Origin: an uncultured Pelagibacteraceae bacterium
Lineage (GTDB): Bacteria > Pseudomonadota > Alphaproteobacteria > Pelagibacterales > Pelagibacteraceae
DNA length: 64,000 bases
Assembly: GCA_902584995.1 (NCBI GenBank)
Contig: CACICF010000007.1
Coordinates: 1 to 64,000 of the forward strand
Reading direction: 5' to 3'
The notes beneath the pieces are model-generated. The model worked only from the letters and a program-made list of their open reading frames with translations, did no database searches and was not told the DNA's origin. Below, piece after piece: positions 12,793 through 24,366 of this stretch. Each line of letters starts with the position of its first letter. Position 1 is the first letter of the stretch. The translations under genes and the position numbers were made by a program.

Positions 12793-13617
12793 ATGAACGA
12801 TAAAAAAGTAGGTCTTAGTGACACAATGAGGGCAAAAACAGAGCCAAAAACCTTCAAAAGAAACCCTATTCCAGGTACTAAATTTACAATTGCTATTTCA
12901 AGCGCAAAAGGTGGTGTTGGAAAATCAACCTTTGCAACAAATTTAGCTTTAGCCCTAAAAAAGGTTGGATGTGAAGTGGGAATTTTAGATGCAGATATCT
13001 ATGGACCGTCTTTACCTAAATTGTTTTCAATTGATGAAAAGCCTGAGAGTGACGGCCAAATTTTAAAACCAGTTGTTAAGTACGATATTCAATGTATGTC
13101 TATTGGTTTTCTTACTGATGAACAAACACCAATGATATGGAGAGGACCAATGGTAACAAGCGCTATTAAAACTTTTACACAAAAAGTTGGTTGGAGAGAT
13201 TTAGATTTTATAATTGTGGATATGCCACCTGGAACAGGTGATACTCAACTAACTTTTGCTCAAGAAATTAATGTAGACGGTGCGATTATAGTCTCAACAC
13301 CTCAAGAAATAGCTCTTCAAGATGTTAAAAGAGGAATAAGAATGTTTGATAAATTAAAAGTTAATATCATTGGTTTAATAGATAATATGAGTCATTTCAT
13401 TGGAGATGATGGTAAAAAATATGCAATTTTTGGTGAGAATGGGGTTGAAAGAACAGCTAAAGAATTTAAGAAAAAATTTTTAGGTCAAATTCCTATTAAT
13501 TCAGATGTGGGAAAATATGGGGATATGGGTATTCCTATTGTTGAAAAAGATCCAGATCACGAAATAACAAAAATTTATTTAAAATTTGCTGAAAAAATTA
13601 AACGATCTTATCTTTAA
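12793..13617 (+). CDS. mrp: Mrp/ApbC-family Fe-S cluster carrier P-loop ATPase
   Basis: [40 protein letters not shown]. Confidence 0.95.
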   Translation: MNDKKVGLSDTMRAKTEPKTFKRNPIPGTKFTIAISSAKGGVGKSTFATNLALALKKVGCEVGILDADIYGPSLPKLFSIDEKPESDGQILKPVVKYDIQCMSIGFLTDEQTPMIWRGPMVTSAIKTFTQKVGWRDLDFIIVDMPPGTGDTQLTFAQEINVDGAIIVSTPQEIALQDVKRGIRMFDKLKVNIIGLIDNMSHFIGDDGKKYAIFGENGVERTAKEFKKKFLGQIPINSDVGKYGDMGIPIVEKDPDHEITKIYLKFAEKIKRSYL

Positions 13618-14545
13618 TTTCAAAAGCTTCCAAAAGTTCATTCCATTCTCTTTTTGAAAGTCCAGAATTGTCAAAATTAACTTCTTCTCCTTTTATTAAT
13701 TTCTGAATTATGATTTTTCCTTTGGCCGAGACTTCAGTGCCGCCAACTCTATAATCCATAAAAGCATCATAAGTAATTGGAACCCATCTCTTTAAAGTAT
13801 CTAACATTATATCTGCATAAACTCTTATTTCGTATTGTGCATGATGATCTGCACGTAATCTTAAAAAATTCATTAGGTTAAGCAAATCTGTTTTCCAGTA
13901 CCACTGGGTATATGTATTCAAAGTTAAATTCATTCTCGCTAACTCCCTAGCTAGACCTTTTTTATTCTCATCAATGGTAGATCCATCATATCTTTGATTT
14001 AGCATGGTCTCATAATTATGATATGTTCTTTCTGCATCATTTTTTAATAGTTCTAAAACTTCTTTTGCTTGTTCACCTTCAATAACATCGCCTCGTCCTT
14101 GTCTGTTTGCAATTGATTGAGCAGCTAAATTTTCTGGATCTGGTAAATAAAATTCTTTATCTAAAATTGAATATCTTGCTGAATATTCATTTACATTTGC
14201 TGTTCGATGTCTGATCCATTGTCTAGCAATAAAAATGGGTAATTTGACATGATATTTGATTTCACACATTTCAAATGGAGTACTATGCCAGTGACGCATA
14301 AGATACTTAATTAATCCACTATCTGTTGAAACTTGTTTAGTTCCTTTTCCATAAGATACTCTTGCGGACTGAACAATTGAACTATCATCCCCCATATAAT
14401 CAATAACTCTTATAAAACCGTGATCTAAAGCTGGTAAAGCCTCATATAAAATTTTTTCCAATTCAGGAGCTGTAACTCTTTTTGTGCTATTATTTTGAGA
14501 TTGTTGTTCTTTTATATCGTTTATCTGATCTTTTGTAAGTTTCAT
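13598..14545 (-). CDS. thyX: FAD-dependent thymidylate synthase
   Basis: ThyX signature [15 protein letters not shown]. Confidence 0.96.
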   Translation of the reverse strand: MKLTKDQINDIKEQQSQNNSTKRVTAPELEKILYEALPALDHGFIRVIDYMGDDSSIVQSARVSYGKGTKQVSTDSGLIKYLMRHWHSTPFEMCEIKYHVKLPIFIARQWIRHRTANVNEYSARYSILDKEFYLPDPENLAAQSIANRQGRGDVIEGEQAKEVLELLKNDAERTYHNYETMLNQRYDGSTIDENKKGLARELARMNLTLNTYTQWYWKTDLLNLMNFLRLRADHHAQYEIRVYADIMLDTLKRWVPITYDAFMDYRVGGTEVSAKGKIIIQKLIKGEEVNFDNSGLSKREWNELLEAFEIKDKIV

Positions 14546-14599
14546 GAATAAATTATTGAATCTCTAATATTTGGTTTTATATTAATAGTGTTGGTTTTC

Positions 14600-14858
14600 C
14601 AACTATGACGATAAACGAATTTCGTAATAACCATTACGGACGTGGGGGCAGTACCCACCACCTCCACCATTTACAACTTAAGGGGGTGAATTAGGATCGA
14701 CGGGTGTCTAAAAGTTGTTCTTTCGTTCGGTATTGTTCCACCGTAAAGGGCTAATTTATAAATGCTAACGAAAGTTACGCACTTGCAGCTTAATTAATTT
14801 ATTAATTAAGTTACGGGGTTTGGGGCACCTGGCAACAGAACGCCCCCTATTCTTCTAA
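14600..14858 (+). ncRNA. ssrA: Circularly permuted (two-piece) alphaproteobacterial-type tmRNA; outer ends approximate
   Basis: Acceptor piece ends CACCTCCACCA at 14669; coding piece begins GGGGGTG at 14682 and pairs with CACCTCC, including the third-position G-U wobble of Ala-type acceptors; tag frame GCT AAC GAA AGT TAC GCA CTT GCA GCT TAA (ANESYALAA) at 14764-14793. Confidence 0.92.
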
Positions 14859-14872
14859 ATACTGTTAAAATA

Positions 14873-14958
14873 TGGTGCGGCCAGAGAGAATCGAACTCTC
14901 ATGAGCTAGGCTCACACGGCCCTCAACCGTGCCTGTCTACCAATTTCAGCATGGCCGC
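14873..14958 (-). tRNA. tRNA-Leu(GAG)
   Basis: Reverse complement gcggccatgctgaaattggtagaca...ttgaggg...gttcgattctctctggccgcacca; class II with variable arm, anticodon GAG, encoded CCA. Confidence 0.95.
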
Positions 14959-14981
14959 AAATAATGCGTCAGATTAAATGA

Positions 14982-16007
14982 ATGACAATTCTATTTCAAG
15001 TTGATAAGTTTTTTATTATGGAATTCACAAGTGAAGTTAAAATAGCAACTGATCCTATTTACCAGAAGGTTTCTAAATCTATTCCTGAGATAGAATGGGC
15101 AACCCATGCTCCATATATATATAAAATCAATAAATTAAAAAAAGAAAAGAATGCAGTTGTTCTTGCACATAATTACCAAACTCCAGAAATATATCATGGC
15201 ATTTCTGATTTTTCCGCAGACTCATTAGCTTTGGCAATTGAAGCTGCAAAAACAGATGCGGATATTATTGTAATGTGTGGAGTACATTTTATGGCAGAGA
15301 CTGCTAAATTAATGAGCCCTAATAAAAAAGTTTTATTACCAGACATGAAAGCTGGCTGCTCATTGTCGTCCTCAATAACAGGGGAAGATGTAAGAAATTT
15401 AAAAAAAAAATACCCTGGAGTTCCAGTAGTCTCATATGTAAATACTTCAGCAGATGTTAAGGCTGAAACTGATGTTTGCTGTACATCAGCAAATGCTGTA
15501 AAAATTGTAAATTCTTTAGGAGTTAAAAAAGTAATATTCTTACCAGATGATTATTTAGCGAAATATGTCGCCTCACAAACAGATGTAGAAATTATTTCAT
15601 GGAAAGGCACATGTGAGGTTCATGAACAGTTTAATGATGAGGAGATAAATGAAATAAGAAAAAATAATCCTGGAATTAAAATTATTGCTCATCCAGAGTG
15701 TCCTCCAGATGTAATACAGGCAAGTGATTTCGCAGGATCAACAAGTGGGATGATTAAATATGTAAAAGATAATCAACCTGAAAAGGTTATGATGGTCACT
15801 GAATGCTCAATGAGTGATAATGTTCAAATCGACAATCCTAATGTAGAATTTATTAGGCCTTGTAACTTATGCCCTCATATGAAAAGGATTACACTTCCAA
15901 AAATACTTGATTGTTTAGAAAATGAAACAAATGAATTAATAATGGAGTACGAAACAATTGAGAAAGCTAGGAAATCAGTAGAGAGAATGGCTGAAATAGG
16001 CAGATAA
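14982..16007 (+). CDS. nadA: Quinolinate synthase (true start may be ATG at 15018)
   Basis: NAVVLAHNYQTPEIYHGISDFSADSLALA; conserved Cys positions. Confidence 0.95.
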   Translation: MTILFQVDKFFIMEFTSEVKIATDPIYQKVSKSIPEIEWATHAPYIYKINKLKKEKNAVVLAHNYQTPEIYHGISDFSADSLALAIEAAKTDADIIVMCGVHFMAETAKLMSPNKKVLLPDMKAGCSLSSSITGEDVRNLKKKYPGVPVVSYVNTSADVKAETDVCCTSANAVKIVNSLGVKKVIFLPDDYLAKYVASQTDVEIISWKGTCEVHEQFNDEEINEIRKNNPGIKIIAHPECPPDVIQASDFAGSTSGMIKYVKDNQPEKVMMVTECSMSDNVQIDNPNVEFIRPCNLCPHMKRITLPKILDCLENETNELIMEYETIEKARKSVERMAEIGR

Positions 16008-16012
16008 ATTCT

Positions 16013-16849
16013 GTGCCAAAAATACAATTAAGTAAAAATTTTATCCGATCAACTTGTAAGTTAGCTCTTAATGAGGATCTATATCCTTCAGGAGATATTA
16101 CAACAAATCTATTAAATAATAATTTAATTTCAAAAGTTAAACTAATTAGCAATCAAAAAGGTATTATAGGTGGATTAAAATTTGCAGAACAAACTTTTAA
16201 TTTATTAGATCGAAATATTAAATTTCATATAAAAAAAAAAGAGGGATCTGAAGTTAATAAAGGTTCTATAATTGCTGTAATTGAAGGTAAAATTAAAAGT
16301 ATTTTAATTGGGGAAAGAGTTGCTCTAAATTTTCTCTCACATATCTCAGGTATTGCAACTAAAACCAATAAATTTGTAAAAAAAGTAGGTAAGAGAACAA
16401 AAGTTTGTTGCACTAGAAAAACCATTCCCAATCTAAGAGTTATTCAAAAATATGCTGTAAAACTAGGAGGTGGGACAAACCACAGATTTAATTTAAGTGA
16501 TGAATTTTTAATTAAAGACAATCATCTAGCCTCATCAAAGAAATTCGAAGAAATAGTGAAAAAAGCAATTAAAAATAAAAAAAAAAGAAAAATTACTGTC
16601 GAAGTTGATACATTGAAACAATTTAAGAAAATTAATGGACTTAATTTTAATACAGTTCTATTTGATAACATGAGTCCTAAAAATGTTAAAGTTGCTATTA
16701 AATATGCAAAAGGGAAATATGAGACTGAAGCCTCTGGAGGAATAACTTTAAAAAATGTAAAAAAAATAGCTGCAACAAACGTTGATAGAATATCGATTGG
16801 AGAGTTAACACATAGTATTCAAGCTTTGGATTTAAAATTAGAGATTTAA
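16013..16849 (+). CDS. nadC: Nicotinate-nucleotide pyrophosphorylase (carboxylating), GTG start
   Basis: ALNEDLYPSGDITT, ALNFLSHISGIAT, KVCCTRKTIPNLRVIQKYAVKLGGGTNHRFNLSDEFLIKDNHL. Confidence 0.95.
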   Translation: MPKIQLSKNFIRSTCKLALNEDLYPSGDITTNLLNNNLISKVKLISNQKGIIGGLKFAEQTFNLLDRNIKFHIKKKEGSEVNKGSIIAVIEGKIKSILIGERVALNFLSHISGIATKTNKFVKKVGKRTKVCCTRKTIPNLRVIQKYAVKLGGGTNHRFNLSDEFLIKDNHLASSKKFEEIVKKAIKNKKKRKITVEVDTLKQFKKINGLNFNTVLFDNMSPKNVKVAIKYAKGKYETEASGGITLKNVKKIAATNVDRISIGELTHSIQALDLKLEI

Positions 16850-19506
16850 TTCTTTTTTATTTGAGCTTGAGCTGCCGCTAATTTTGCAACTGGAACTCTG
16901 TAGGGAGAACAAGACACATAATCTAACCCAGTTTTTGCACAAAATTCTATACTTTTGGGATCTCCACCATGCTCACCACATATTCCAAGTTTAATTTTTT
17001 TGTTTTGTTTTCTACCTTTATCAGTTGCAATTTTTATTAAGTCTCCAACTCCATCATCAATTGATACAAAAGGATCAATGTCAAAAATTTTGTTATCAAT
17101 ATAGTCGTTAAGAAATTTACCACTATCGTCTCTGCTAATTCCAAAAGTAGTTTGAGTTAAATCATTTGTTCCAAAACTAAAAAATTCAGCGTGTTTAGCG
17201 ATGTCTTTTGCCTTTATTGCTGCTCTTGGCAATTCAATCATTGTTCCAACTAAAAAATCAATTTTAATTTTATTCTCATCTTGAACTTTTTTTGCAACCC
17301 TGATGACTAAATCTTTCATGATTTTTATTTCTGCTTCTGTTGAAACTAAAGGTATCATGATTTCTGGCATTGTAGATTGAATTTTTTGTTTTTTACATTC
17401 TACTAAAGCTTCAAATATTGCTGTACATTGCATCTCATAAATTTCAGGGAATGAGATTGCTAATCTGCAACCTCTATGACCTAGCATGGGATTTTGCTCA
17501 TGAAGCTCTGAAATTCTAACTTTTAGTTCATTAACGGGAATATTTAGTGAAACTGCAACATCATTAATTTCATTATTATTTTTTGGCAAAAATTCATGTA
17601 GAGGTGGATCAAGTAACCTTACTGTTACCGGTAAACCTTTCATTATCTTAAATATTTCAATAAAATCCTTTTTTTGATGTGGTAATAGCTTTTTGAGTGC
17701 ATTAGATCGGTCTTCAATTGTTTTTGATAATATCATTTCTCTTACTGATAAAATTCTTTCTTCGTCAAAAAACATATGTTCAGTTCTACACAAACCAATA
17801 CCTTCTGCACCAAATTCTCTAGCGGTTTTACTATCTAATGGCGTCTCCGAATTAGTTCTAATTTTTAATTTTCTAAAATCATCAGACCAACTCATTATTT
17901 TTGAAAAATCACCTGATATTTCTGGTTTAACAGTTTTTACCTTGCCAATAATTATTCTTCCTGTTGATCCATCAATTGTAATTATTTCTCCCTCTTTGAT
18001 TACTCTGTTATTTGTTTTGAATAATTTATTTTCATAATCAATTTCTATTTCGCTAGATCCAGAAACACATGGTCTTCCCATTCCTCTAGCAACTACTGCA
18101 GCATGACTTGTCATACCTCCTCTTGATGTAAGTATTCCTTTTGCTGCATGCATACCATGTATATCTTCTGGTGAAGTTTCCACACGAACTAATATTGTAC
18201 TTTGCATCATACTATTTAGTCTTTCAGCCTCTTCAGATGTGAAAACAACTTTTCCACTTGCGGCACCAGGTGATGCGGGTAAGCCTGACCCAATTACTTC
18301 CAATTTCGCTTTCTCATCTAAAGTTGGATGAAGTAAAGTGTCCAGAGAACTTGGTTCTATTCGCAATATTGCATCTTTTTTAGTAATCAATTTTTCTTTA
18401 ACCATATCTACAGCAATTTTTACAGCAGACTTGGCTGTTCGTTTTCCAGAGCGTGTTTGAAGCATCCAAAGTTTTTTATTTTCAACAGTAAACTCAACAT
18501 CCTGCATATCTTTATAATGTTCTTCTAATTTAGTTAAAATATTCTTTAGTTGCTTGTAAGTCGCTGGCATTGCCTCTTCCATTGACTTAAGATTTTCTTT
18601 TGATTCAACTCTAGCTTTTTTTGTAATATGTTGTGGCGTTCTAGTTCCAGCAACAACATCCTCTCCTTGCGCATTTATTAAATATTCTCCATATATATTT
18701 TTTGATCCATCTGAAGGATTTCTAGTAAATACTACGCCAGTTGCACAATCATTTCCCATATTTCCAAAAACCATTGACTGTACATTAACTGCTGTACCCC
18801 AATTAGATGGTATTTGATTTAATTTTCTATAGACTTTTGCTCTGTGACTTTCCCAAGATAAAAAAACAGCACTTATAGCTCCTATAAGTTGTTCTTTGAC
18901 GCTTTGAGGAAAATCTTTTTTAGTTTTTTCTTTAACTATATTTTTAAAATCTTTTATTAAAGCTTCCCAGTCATATTCATCTAATTCTGTGTCAAGTAAT
19001 ACTCCTTTTGTTAACTTATAGTTCTCAATTATATCCTCAAAGTGATAACTTTCTATTCCCAATACAACACTAGAGTACATTTGAATAAACCGCCTATAAC
19101 TATCATTTGCAAATCTTAGATTTGAGGTTTTTTTTGCAAGTGCTATTACTGTATTATCATTTAAACCTAAATTTAAAATTGTATCCATCATACCAGGCAT
19201 AGAAACCCTAGCTCCAGATCTTACAGAAACTAGGAGAGGATTTTTTATATCTCCAAATTTTTTTCCTGAGTCTTTTTCAATAAATTTTAGTTCTTTATTT
19301 ATTTCATTAAGTATTTTTTTATTTAATTTTTTTTTATTCTTATAAAATAAATTACATGCCTCAGTAGATATTATAAAACCAGGGGGCACAGGTAGACCCA
19401 TTCTTCCCATTTCAGAAAGATTTGCACCTTTGCCGCCAAGAATATTTTTTGGTAGTTTAATTTTTTTTATTTCATTTGATTTAAAATTAAATATAATTTT
19501 TTTCAT
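16846..19506 (-). CDS. ppdK: Pyruvate, phosphate dikinase
   Basis: LGGKGANLSEMGRMGLPVPPGFIISTEAC; GGMTSHAAVVARGMGRPCVSG. Confidence 0.97.
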   Translation of the reverse strand: MKKIIFNFKSNEIKKIKLPKNILGGKGANLSEMGRMGLPVPPGFIISTEACNLFYKNKKKLNKKILNEINKELKFIEKDSGKKFGDIKNPLLVSVRSGARVSMPGMMDTILNLGLNDNTVIALAKKTSNLRFANDSYRRFIQMYSSVVLGIESYHFEDIIENYKLTKGVLLDTELDEYDWEALIKDFKNIVKEKTKKDFPQSVKEQLIGAISAVFLSWESHRAKVYRKLNQIPSNWGTAVNVQSMVFGNMGNDCATGVVFTRNPSDGSKNIYGEYLINAQGEDVVAGTRTPQHITKKARVESKENLKSMEEAMPATYKQLKNILTKLEEHYKDMQDVEFTVENKKLWMLQTRSGKRTAKSAVKIAVDMVKEKLITKKDAILRIEPSSLDTLLHPTLDEKAKLEVIGSGLPASPGAASGKVVFTSEEAERLNSMMQSTILVRVETSPEDIHGMHAAKGILTSRGGMTSHAAVVARGMGRPCVSGSSEIEIDYENKLFKTNNRVIKEGEIITIDGSTGRIIIGKVKTVKPEISGDFSKIMSWSDDFRKLKIRTNSETPLDSKTAREFGAEGIGLCRTEHMFFDEERILSVREMILSKTIEDRSNALKKLLPHQKKDFIEIFKIMKGLPVTVRLLDPPLHEFLPKNNNEINDVAVSLNIPVNELKVRISELHEQNPMLGHRGCRLAISFPEIYEMQCTAIFEALVECKKQKIQSTMPEIMIPLVSTEAEIKIMKDLVIRVAKKVQDENKIKIDFLVGTMIELPRAAIKAKDIAKHAEFFSFGTNDLTQTTFGISRDDSGKFLNDYIDNKIFDIDPFVSIDDGVGDLIKIATDKGRKQNKKIKLGICGEHGGDPKSIEFCAKTGLDYVSCSPYRVPVAKLAAAQAQIKKN

Positions 19507-19507
19507 A

Positions 19508-21571
19508 CTAGGCTTCTATTTTTGAAAAATTAAAATAGTTATCAAAAGTTTTACACAACATATTTAATAATTCTAATCTATTTTTTTTAATTATTATATC
19601 TTCATCATTAACAATAACATTATCGAAAAAATCGTTTACCTCATTCTTAATGCCTGATAAAATTTTTAAACTTTCCTCGTAATTTTCATCTTTTCCAATA
19701 CTCAAAAAATATTTTCTTATATCATTTATTTTTTTATATAGTTTTTTCTCATAATCATTTTTAAATAATCCTGGATCTGCAAAACCAAGAGTTTCGATAG
19801 ATATTTTTTCTTCAGTATTTAATATATTTGAAGATCTTTTGTATACTGCAATAGTTTCAAAACCGATTTCTTTTTTAATATTTTTATTTAAACATAAAGA
19901 TTTTTTATAAGCCTTTAATAAATCATCCAATCCAAGCAAAAATGTTGCACTTTCAATTATATCTTGTCTTATTTTTTTTTCTCTTAAATAATTTTTTAAT
20001 CTTTCAATTATGAAATCGCTTAATTCGTTTTGTATCTTTTTGGTGTCAAAATCATAGCCCTGATCTCTATATGCTGAACAGGTATAAATAATTAAATCTT
20101 TTAGTTTGATTTTTATTTCATTTTCAACAATTAATCTTACGAGACTTATAGCCATTCTTCTTATGGCATATGGGTCTTTTGAACTAGTAGGTTTTAAATT
20201 TATTCCGAAAAAACCTACTAATGAATCTAGTTTATCACTCAAAGATAAAGTAACACTGTACATTTTTTTTGGTAGTTTGCTTTCCATCCCGTTAGGCAAA
20301 TATTGTTCAGATACAGCAAGACAAACTTCTTTATCAAACCCTTGAAACTTTGCAAAGTGACCACCAACAATACCTTGGAGTTCTGGAAACTCTCCAACAA
20401 GATCGGACATTAAATCAACTTTACAAATTGATGAGGCTATTTCAATTTTATCTTTACTAATTAAAAAATCATCAGAAATTAATGATGATAACTTTCTCAT
20501 TCTTTGAATTTTATCAAAGTAGGATCCTAAACCTTTAAAATAATTTATATTTTTTAATTTATCTACTTGTTTAATTAAATTTTGAGTTTTATTTTTTTCC
20601 CAAAAGAACTCTGCATCGCTTAATCTCGCCTCAATCACTCTCTCATTTCCTAATTTAACAAACCCTTTATTGTCTTTTATATCTGAAACTACAAAAAAAT
20701 TATTTGTAAGATTATTTTTTTTGTCAAAAATTGGTAAATATTTTTGATGACTCTGCATAGTCGTAATCAATATTTCACTAGGTACATTCAAAAATTTTTC
20801 GTCAAAATCACAAACAATTACCGCTGGTTTTTCAACTATATTTACTATTTCATCTATAAGCCTATCGTTCTGTTCGATTTTTAATTTTTTTTTATTAATT
20901 ATTTCATTAATCTTATTCTGTATTTTTTTTTTTCTTAAATCTTGGTCAATTAAAATACCTTTTTGTTTAAAAAATTTTATATACGAATTAAAGTCATTAA
21001 AAATTTTTAAACCTTCTTCTAGTGATTTATCTATAAAAGTTTTGTTAGAGCTATTTATATGATTAAAAACAAAATTAAGAGGTTTTTTATTAAATATTGC
21101 CAAAATGGATTTAAGAGGTCTTCCCCAGTAAAGATCATAATTTGCCCATTTCATTGATTTTTTCCAAGTTATCTTTGTTAAGATTTCACTTAAATTTTTT
21201 TCTAATAAATCTGAAACTTTTATTTTTCTAGTCTCTTTTTTAAAAAAGTAGAATTCACCTTTCTCAGTACTTTTTTTAAAGATTTTTTCTAATGTTGTAT
21301 TGTTTGATCTAATAAATCCCTCTAAAGCTTTTTCAGGAGCATTAACATTTGGACCTCTTATTTCTTGCGAGTTAAGTTCAATTTCATTAGGGATTTTATC
21401 AATATGGAGAACTAGTCTATTTGGTGTTGAATAAACATTGAAATTTTCGTTAAATTTAATTTGGTTATCAATAAAAAAATTTTTAATATTTTTTTTTAAC
21501 TCATTCCTTGCATTAATTTGAAGCTTTGCAGGAATTTCCTCACTAAATAGCTCTACAAATAATTCTGACAT
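19508..21571 (-). CDS. glyS: Glycyl-tRNA synthetase beta subunit
   Basis: [32 protein letters not shown]. Confidence 0.96.
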   Translation of the reverse strand: MSELFVELFSEEIPAKLQINARNELKKNIKNFFIDNQIKFNENFNVYSTPNRLVLHIDKIPNEIELNSQEIRGPNVNAPEKALEGFIRSNNTTLEKIFKKSTEKGEFYFFKKETRKIKVSDLLEKNLSEILTKITWKKSMKWANYDLYWGRPLKSILAIFNKKPLNFVFNHINSSNKTFIDKSLEEGLKIFNDFNSYIKFFKQKGILIDQDLRKKKIQNKINEIINKKKLKIEQNDRLIDEIVNIVEKPAVIVCDFDEKFLNVPSEILITTMQSHQKYLPIFDKKNNLTNNFFVVSDIKDNKGFVKLGNERVIEARLSDAEFFWEKNKTQNLIKQVDKLKNINYFKGLGSYFDKIQRMRKLSSLISDDFLISKDKIEIASSICKVDLMSDLVGEFPELQGIVGGHFAKFQGFDKEVCLAVSEQYLPNGMESKLPKKMYSVTLSLSDKLDSLVGFFGINLKPTSSKDPYAIRRMAISLVRLIVENEIKIKLKDLIIYTCSAYRDQGYDFDTKKIQNELSDFIIERLKNYLREKKIRQDIIESATFLLGLDDLLKAYKKSLCLNKNIKKEIGFETIAVYKRSSNILNTEEKISIETLGFADPGLFKNDYEKKLYKKINDIRKYFLSIGKDENYEESLKILSGIKNEVNDFFDNVIVNDEDIIIKKNRLELLNMLCKTFDNYFNFSKIEA

Positions 21572-22443
21572 TAACTTTGGCTCTCAACCCAAACTTTCCC
21601 AATTGATTTAGTTAGTTCCCTTATCCTTGCAATATATTCAGCCCTTTGTGCTACACTAATCACCCCTCTAGCATCTAGAATGTTAAATACATGGCTACAT
21701 TTTAAACATTGATCGTATGCTGGAAGTGAAATCTTTTTTTCAACTAATAATTTTGTTTCTTCTTCAAGCATATCAAATATTTTAAATAAATTATCAGTAT
21801 TGGCATATTCAAAATTATAAGCTGAAAATTCTTTTTCTGATTGATGGAAAACATCCCTGTATAAGATGCCCTCATTATTCCAATTCAAATCAAAAACGTT
21901 TTTTTTATCTTGAATAAACATACACAATCTTTCCAAACCATAAGTAATTTCTACAGACACAGGATTACATTCAATACCAGCCATTTGTTGGAAATAAGTA
22001 AATTGTGTAACTTCCATTCCATCACACCAAACTTCCCATCCAAGGCCTGCAGCTCCTAAAGTAGGGCTTTCCCAGTCATCTTCTACAAATCTAATATCAT
22101 GATCTTCATGATTAATTCCAATCGAATTTAAACTATTTAAATACATTTTTTTAATATCTTTTGGAGAAGGTTTTATTAAAACTTGAAATTGATAATAATG
22201 TTGTAATCTATTTGGATTGTCTCCATATCGTCCATCAGTAGGTCTGCGTGATGGTTGGACATAAGCAGTTTTCCATGGTTTTGGGCCTAGAGATCTAAGA
22301 GTGGTTGCGGGATGAAATGTACCAGCTCCTACCTCTAGATCGTACGGTTGTAATATTACACAACCTTTTTTTGCCCAAAATTTTTGCAAATTAAAAATTG
22401 TATCTTGAAAAGAAATGTTATTTTTTTTTATTTTAGAGGCCAT
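21571..22443 (-). CDS. glyQ: Glycyl-tRNA synthetase alpha subunit
   Basis: [60 protein letters not shown]. Confidence 0.98.
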   Translation of the reverse strand: MASKIKKNNISFQDTIFNLQKFWAKKGCVILQPYDLEVGAGTFHPATTLRSLGPKPWKTAYVQPSRRPTDGRYGDNPNRLQHYYQFQVLIKPSPKDIKKMYLNSLNSIGINHEDHDIRFVEDDWESPTLGAAGLGWEVWCDGMEVTQFTYFQQMAGIECNPVSVEITYGLERLCMFIQDKKNVFDLNWNNEGILYRDVFHQSEKEFSAYNFEYANTDNLFKIFDMLEEETKLLVEKKISLPAYDQCLKCSHVFNILDARGVISVAQRAEYIARIRELTKSIGKVWVESQS

Positions 22444-23242
22444 ATCTTTGCCAGATTGATCTCTCCTCTAACACACTTAAAATCTTCTCAGCATAATTTT
22501 CTGAGGATGATAATTTTTTTGACAACCATCCCTTAGATTTTTCAAACTTCTTAATCTCAATTTGATCTCCAAATTTTTCTCTTAATATTTGCTCTGCATT
22601 ACCCAAACCATCTATTAAACCTAATTCTTTTGCTTTTTTTCCAGCCCAAAACTCACCTGAAAAAAGTTCAATACCAGAGTTTTTGTTTAGTTTTTCTTTT
22701 CTACTCTCCTCAACGACATCAATAAAATCCTGATGAATTTCTAATTGAATATTTTTTAACCGATTTATATCCTCTTCTTTTTCATCAAGAAAAGGGTCTA
22801 AAGTACTTTTATTCTTTCCTGCTGTATATACTCTTCTTTGAACTCCAATTTTTTCTATTAAGTTTTTAAATCCGAATGATGCAGAAATAACGCCAATTGA
22901 TCCTATTATCGAACTTGAGTTCGCATATATCTCATCACCAGCACAAGCGATCAGGTATCCACCGGATGCAGCCACATCTTCAGCAAAGACAATAACTTTT
23001 TTTTTTGTTTTTTTTGATTGTTCCTTAATAAGTTTATATATCAGATGTGATTGAACTGGAGATCCTCCTGGTGAGTTTATTGTAATTGCTACTACTAATG
23101 CTTTTTTTAGTGAGAAAGCTTTTTTAATTATTTCTTCCTGGCTTGAATAATCTATTCCTTGTCTTAATTTTCCAACATTTCCTATAACACCAGATAGTTT
23201 AAGATGGCTAATTACTTTTTTTTTTTTAAAAAATGAAAACAT
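22433..23242 (-). CDS. sppA: S49-family signal peptide peptidase (SppA/SohB-like)
   Basis: [45 protein letters not shown]. Confidence 0.9.
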   Translation of the reverse strand: MFSFFKKKKVISHLKLSGVIGNVGKLRQGIDYSSQEEIIKKAFSLKKALVVAITINSPGGSPVQSHLIYKLIKEQSKKTKKKVIVFAEDVAASGGYLIACAGDEIYANSSSIIGSIGVISASFGFKNLIEKIGVQRRVYTAGKNKSTLDPFLDEKEEDINRLKNIQLEIHQDFIDVVEESRKEKLNKNSGIELFSGEFWAGKKAKELGLIDGLGNAEQILREKFGDQIEIKKFEKSKGWLSKKLSSSENYAEKILSVLEERSIWQRYGL

Positions 23243-23310
23243 TAAAATTTTTATAAGTTTTTTAAATATATTATAAACCCTAGTTATAATTAAAGAATAA
23301 GGTGCGTCAA

Positions 23311-23341
23311 TTGATAAGTATATTAATAATTTGTATATAAT
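23311..23341 (+). promoter_or_regulatory. Candidate sigma-70 promoter for the polyprenyl synthase gene (TTGATA-N17-TATATAAT)
   Basis: -35 TTGATA 23311-23316; -10 TATATA at 23334 (overlapping TATAAT at 23336). Confidence 0.4.
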
Positions 23342-23352
23342 AGTTTTAAAAC

Positions 23353-24366
23353 ATGGGAACTGTAATACAGCTTAAAAAACAAATTAATAATTCTTATACT
23401 GACTTAAAAAACTCAGTTGAAGATAAGTTGATTCTAGTTGAAGAAAAAATTAATTCCAGATTAGCAAGTAAAGTTGAGTTAGTTCAAAAGATGACAAAAT
23501 ATCATTTAAGCACTGGAGGTAAAAGACTTAGAGCTCTATTAACATTGCAATGCTCAAAAATTTGTGGATACGAGAAAGGATTAAGAGATGTTAATTTGGC
23601 TGCATGTGTTGAATTAATCCATGCAGCAACTTTAATGCACGATGATGTAATTGATAACTCTAATATTAGAAGAGGAAAAAAGACCTTAAATAAGATCTGG
23701 GGAAATCACTCATCAATTTTAGTAGGCGATTATCTCTTAAGCAAATGTTTTGAAATGATGGTTGAGGATGGAAATTTAGAATTACTTAAACTTTTGGCTA
23801 ACACATCATCAGAAATTGCTCAAGGTGAAGTTCTGCAATTGCAACACAATAAAGAAATAGACATGTTAGAGGAGACATATCTTAATATTATTTCCTCAAA
23901 GACTGCATCATTATTTGCAGCAGCTACTAAAGTTGGCGCAATTATTTCAGGAAAAGATTTAAAATTTAAAAATGCTTTAGAATTTTATGGAAAAAACCTA
24001 GGTCTCACATTTCAAATTGCAGATGACACATTAGATTATAATTCTGAATTAAAATTATTTGGAAAAAACATTGGTAATGATTTTTATGAGGGAAAAGTAA
24101 CTTTACCTATAATTCTACTTTATCAAAAATTAGATGATGTTGAAAAAGAAAAATTAAAATTTTTATTTGAAAAACAAATTCGTGAAAAGAAAGATTTAGA
24201 ATATGTTCTAAATCTAATAAAAAAAAATAACATTATTAAAGAGTGTTATAAAAAAGCAGAACATTATATAAATTTAGCTGCTAATTCTTTAAGTGTATTT
24301 GAGGAGTCTGATGAAAAAAATGTGCTTAAAAATTTAACATCTTTTAGTATAGAGAGAAATTTCTAA
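23353..24366 (+). CDS. ispB: Polyprenyl (octaprenyl-type) diphosphate synthase
   Basis: GGKRLRALLTLQC, LMHDDVIDNS.IRRGK, FQIADDTLDY. Confidence 0.92.
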   Translation: MGTVIQLKKQINNSYTDLKNSVEDKLILVEEKINSRLASKVELVQKMTKYHLSTGGKRLRALLTLQCSKICGYEKGLRDVNLAACVELIHAATLMHDDVIDNSNIRRGKKTLNKIWGNHSSILVGDYLLSKCFEMMVEDGNLELLKLLANTSSEIAQGEVLQLQHNKEIDMLEETYLNIISSKTASLFAAATKVGAIISGKDLKFKNALEFYGKNLGLTFQIADDTLDYNSELKLFGKNIGNDFYEGKVTLPIILLYQKLDDVEKEKLKFLFEKQIREKKDLEYVLNLIKKNNIIKECYKKAEHYINLAANSLSVFEESDEKNVLKNLTSFSIERNF

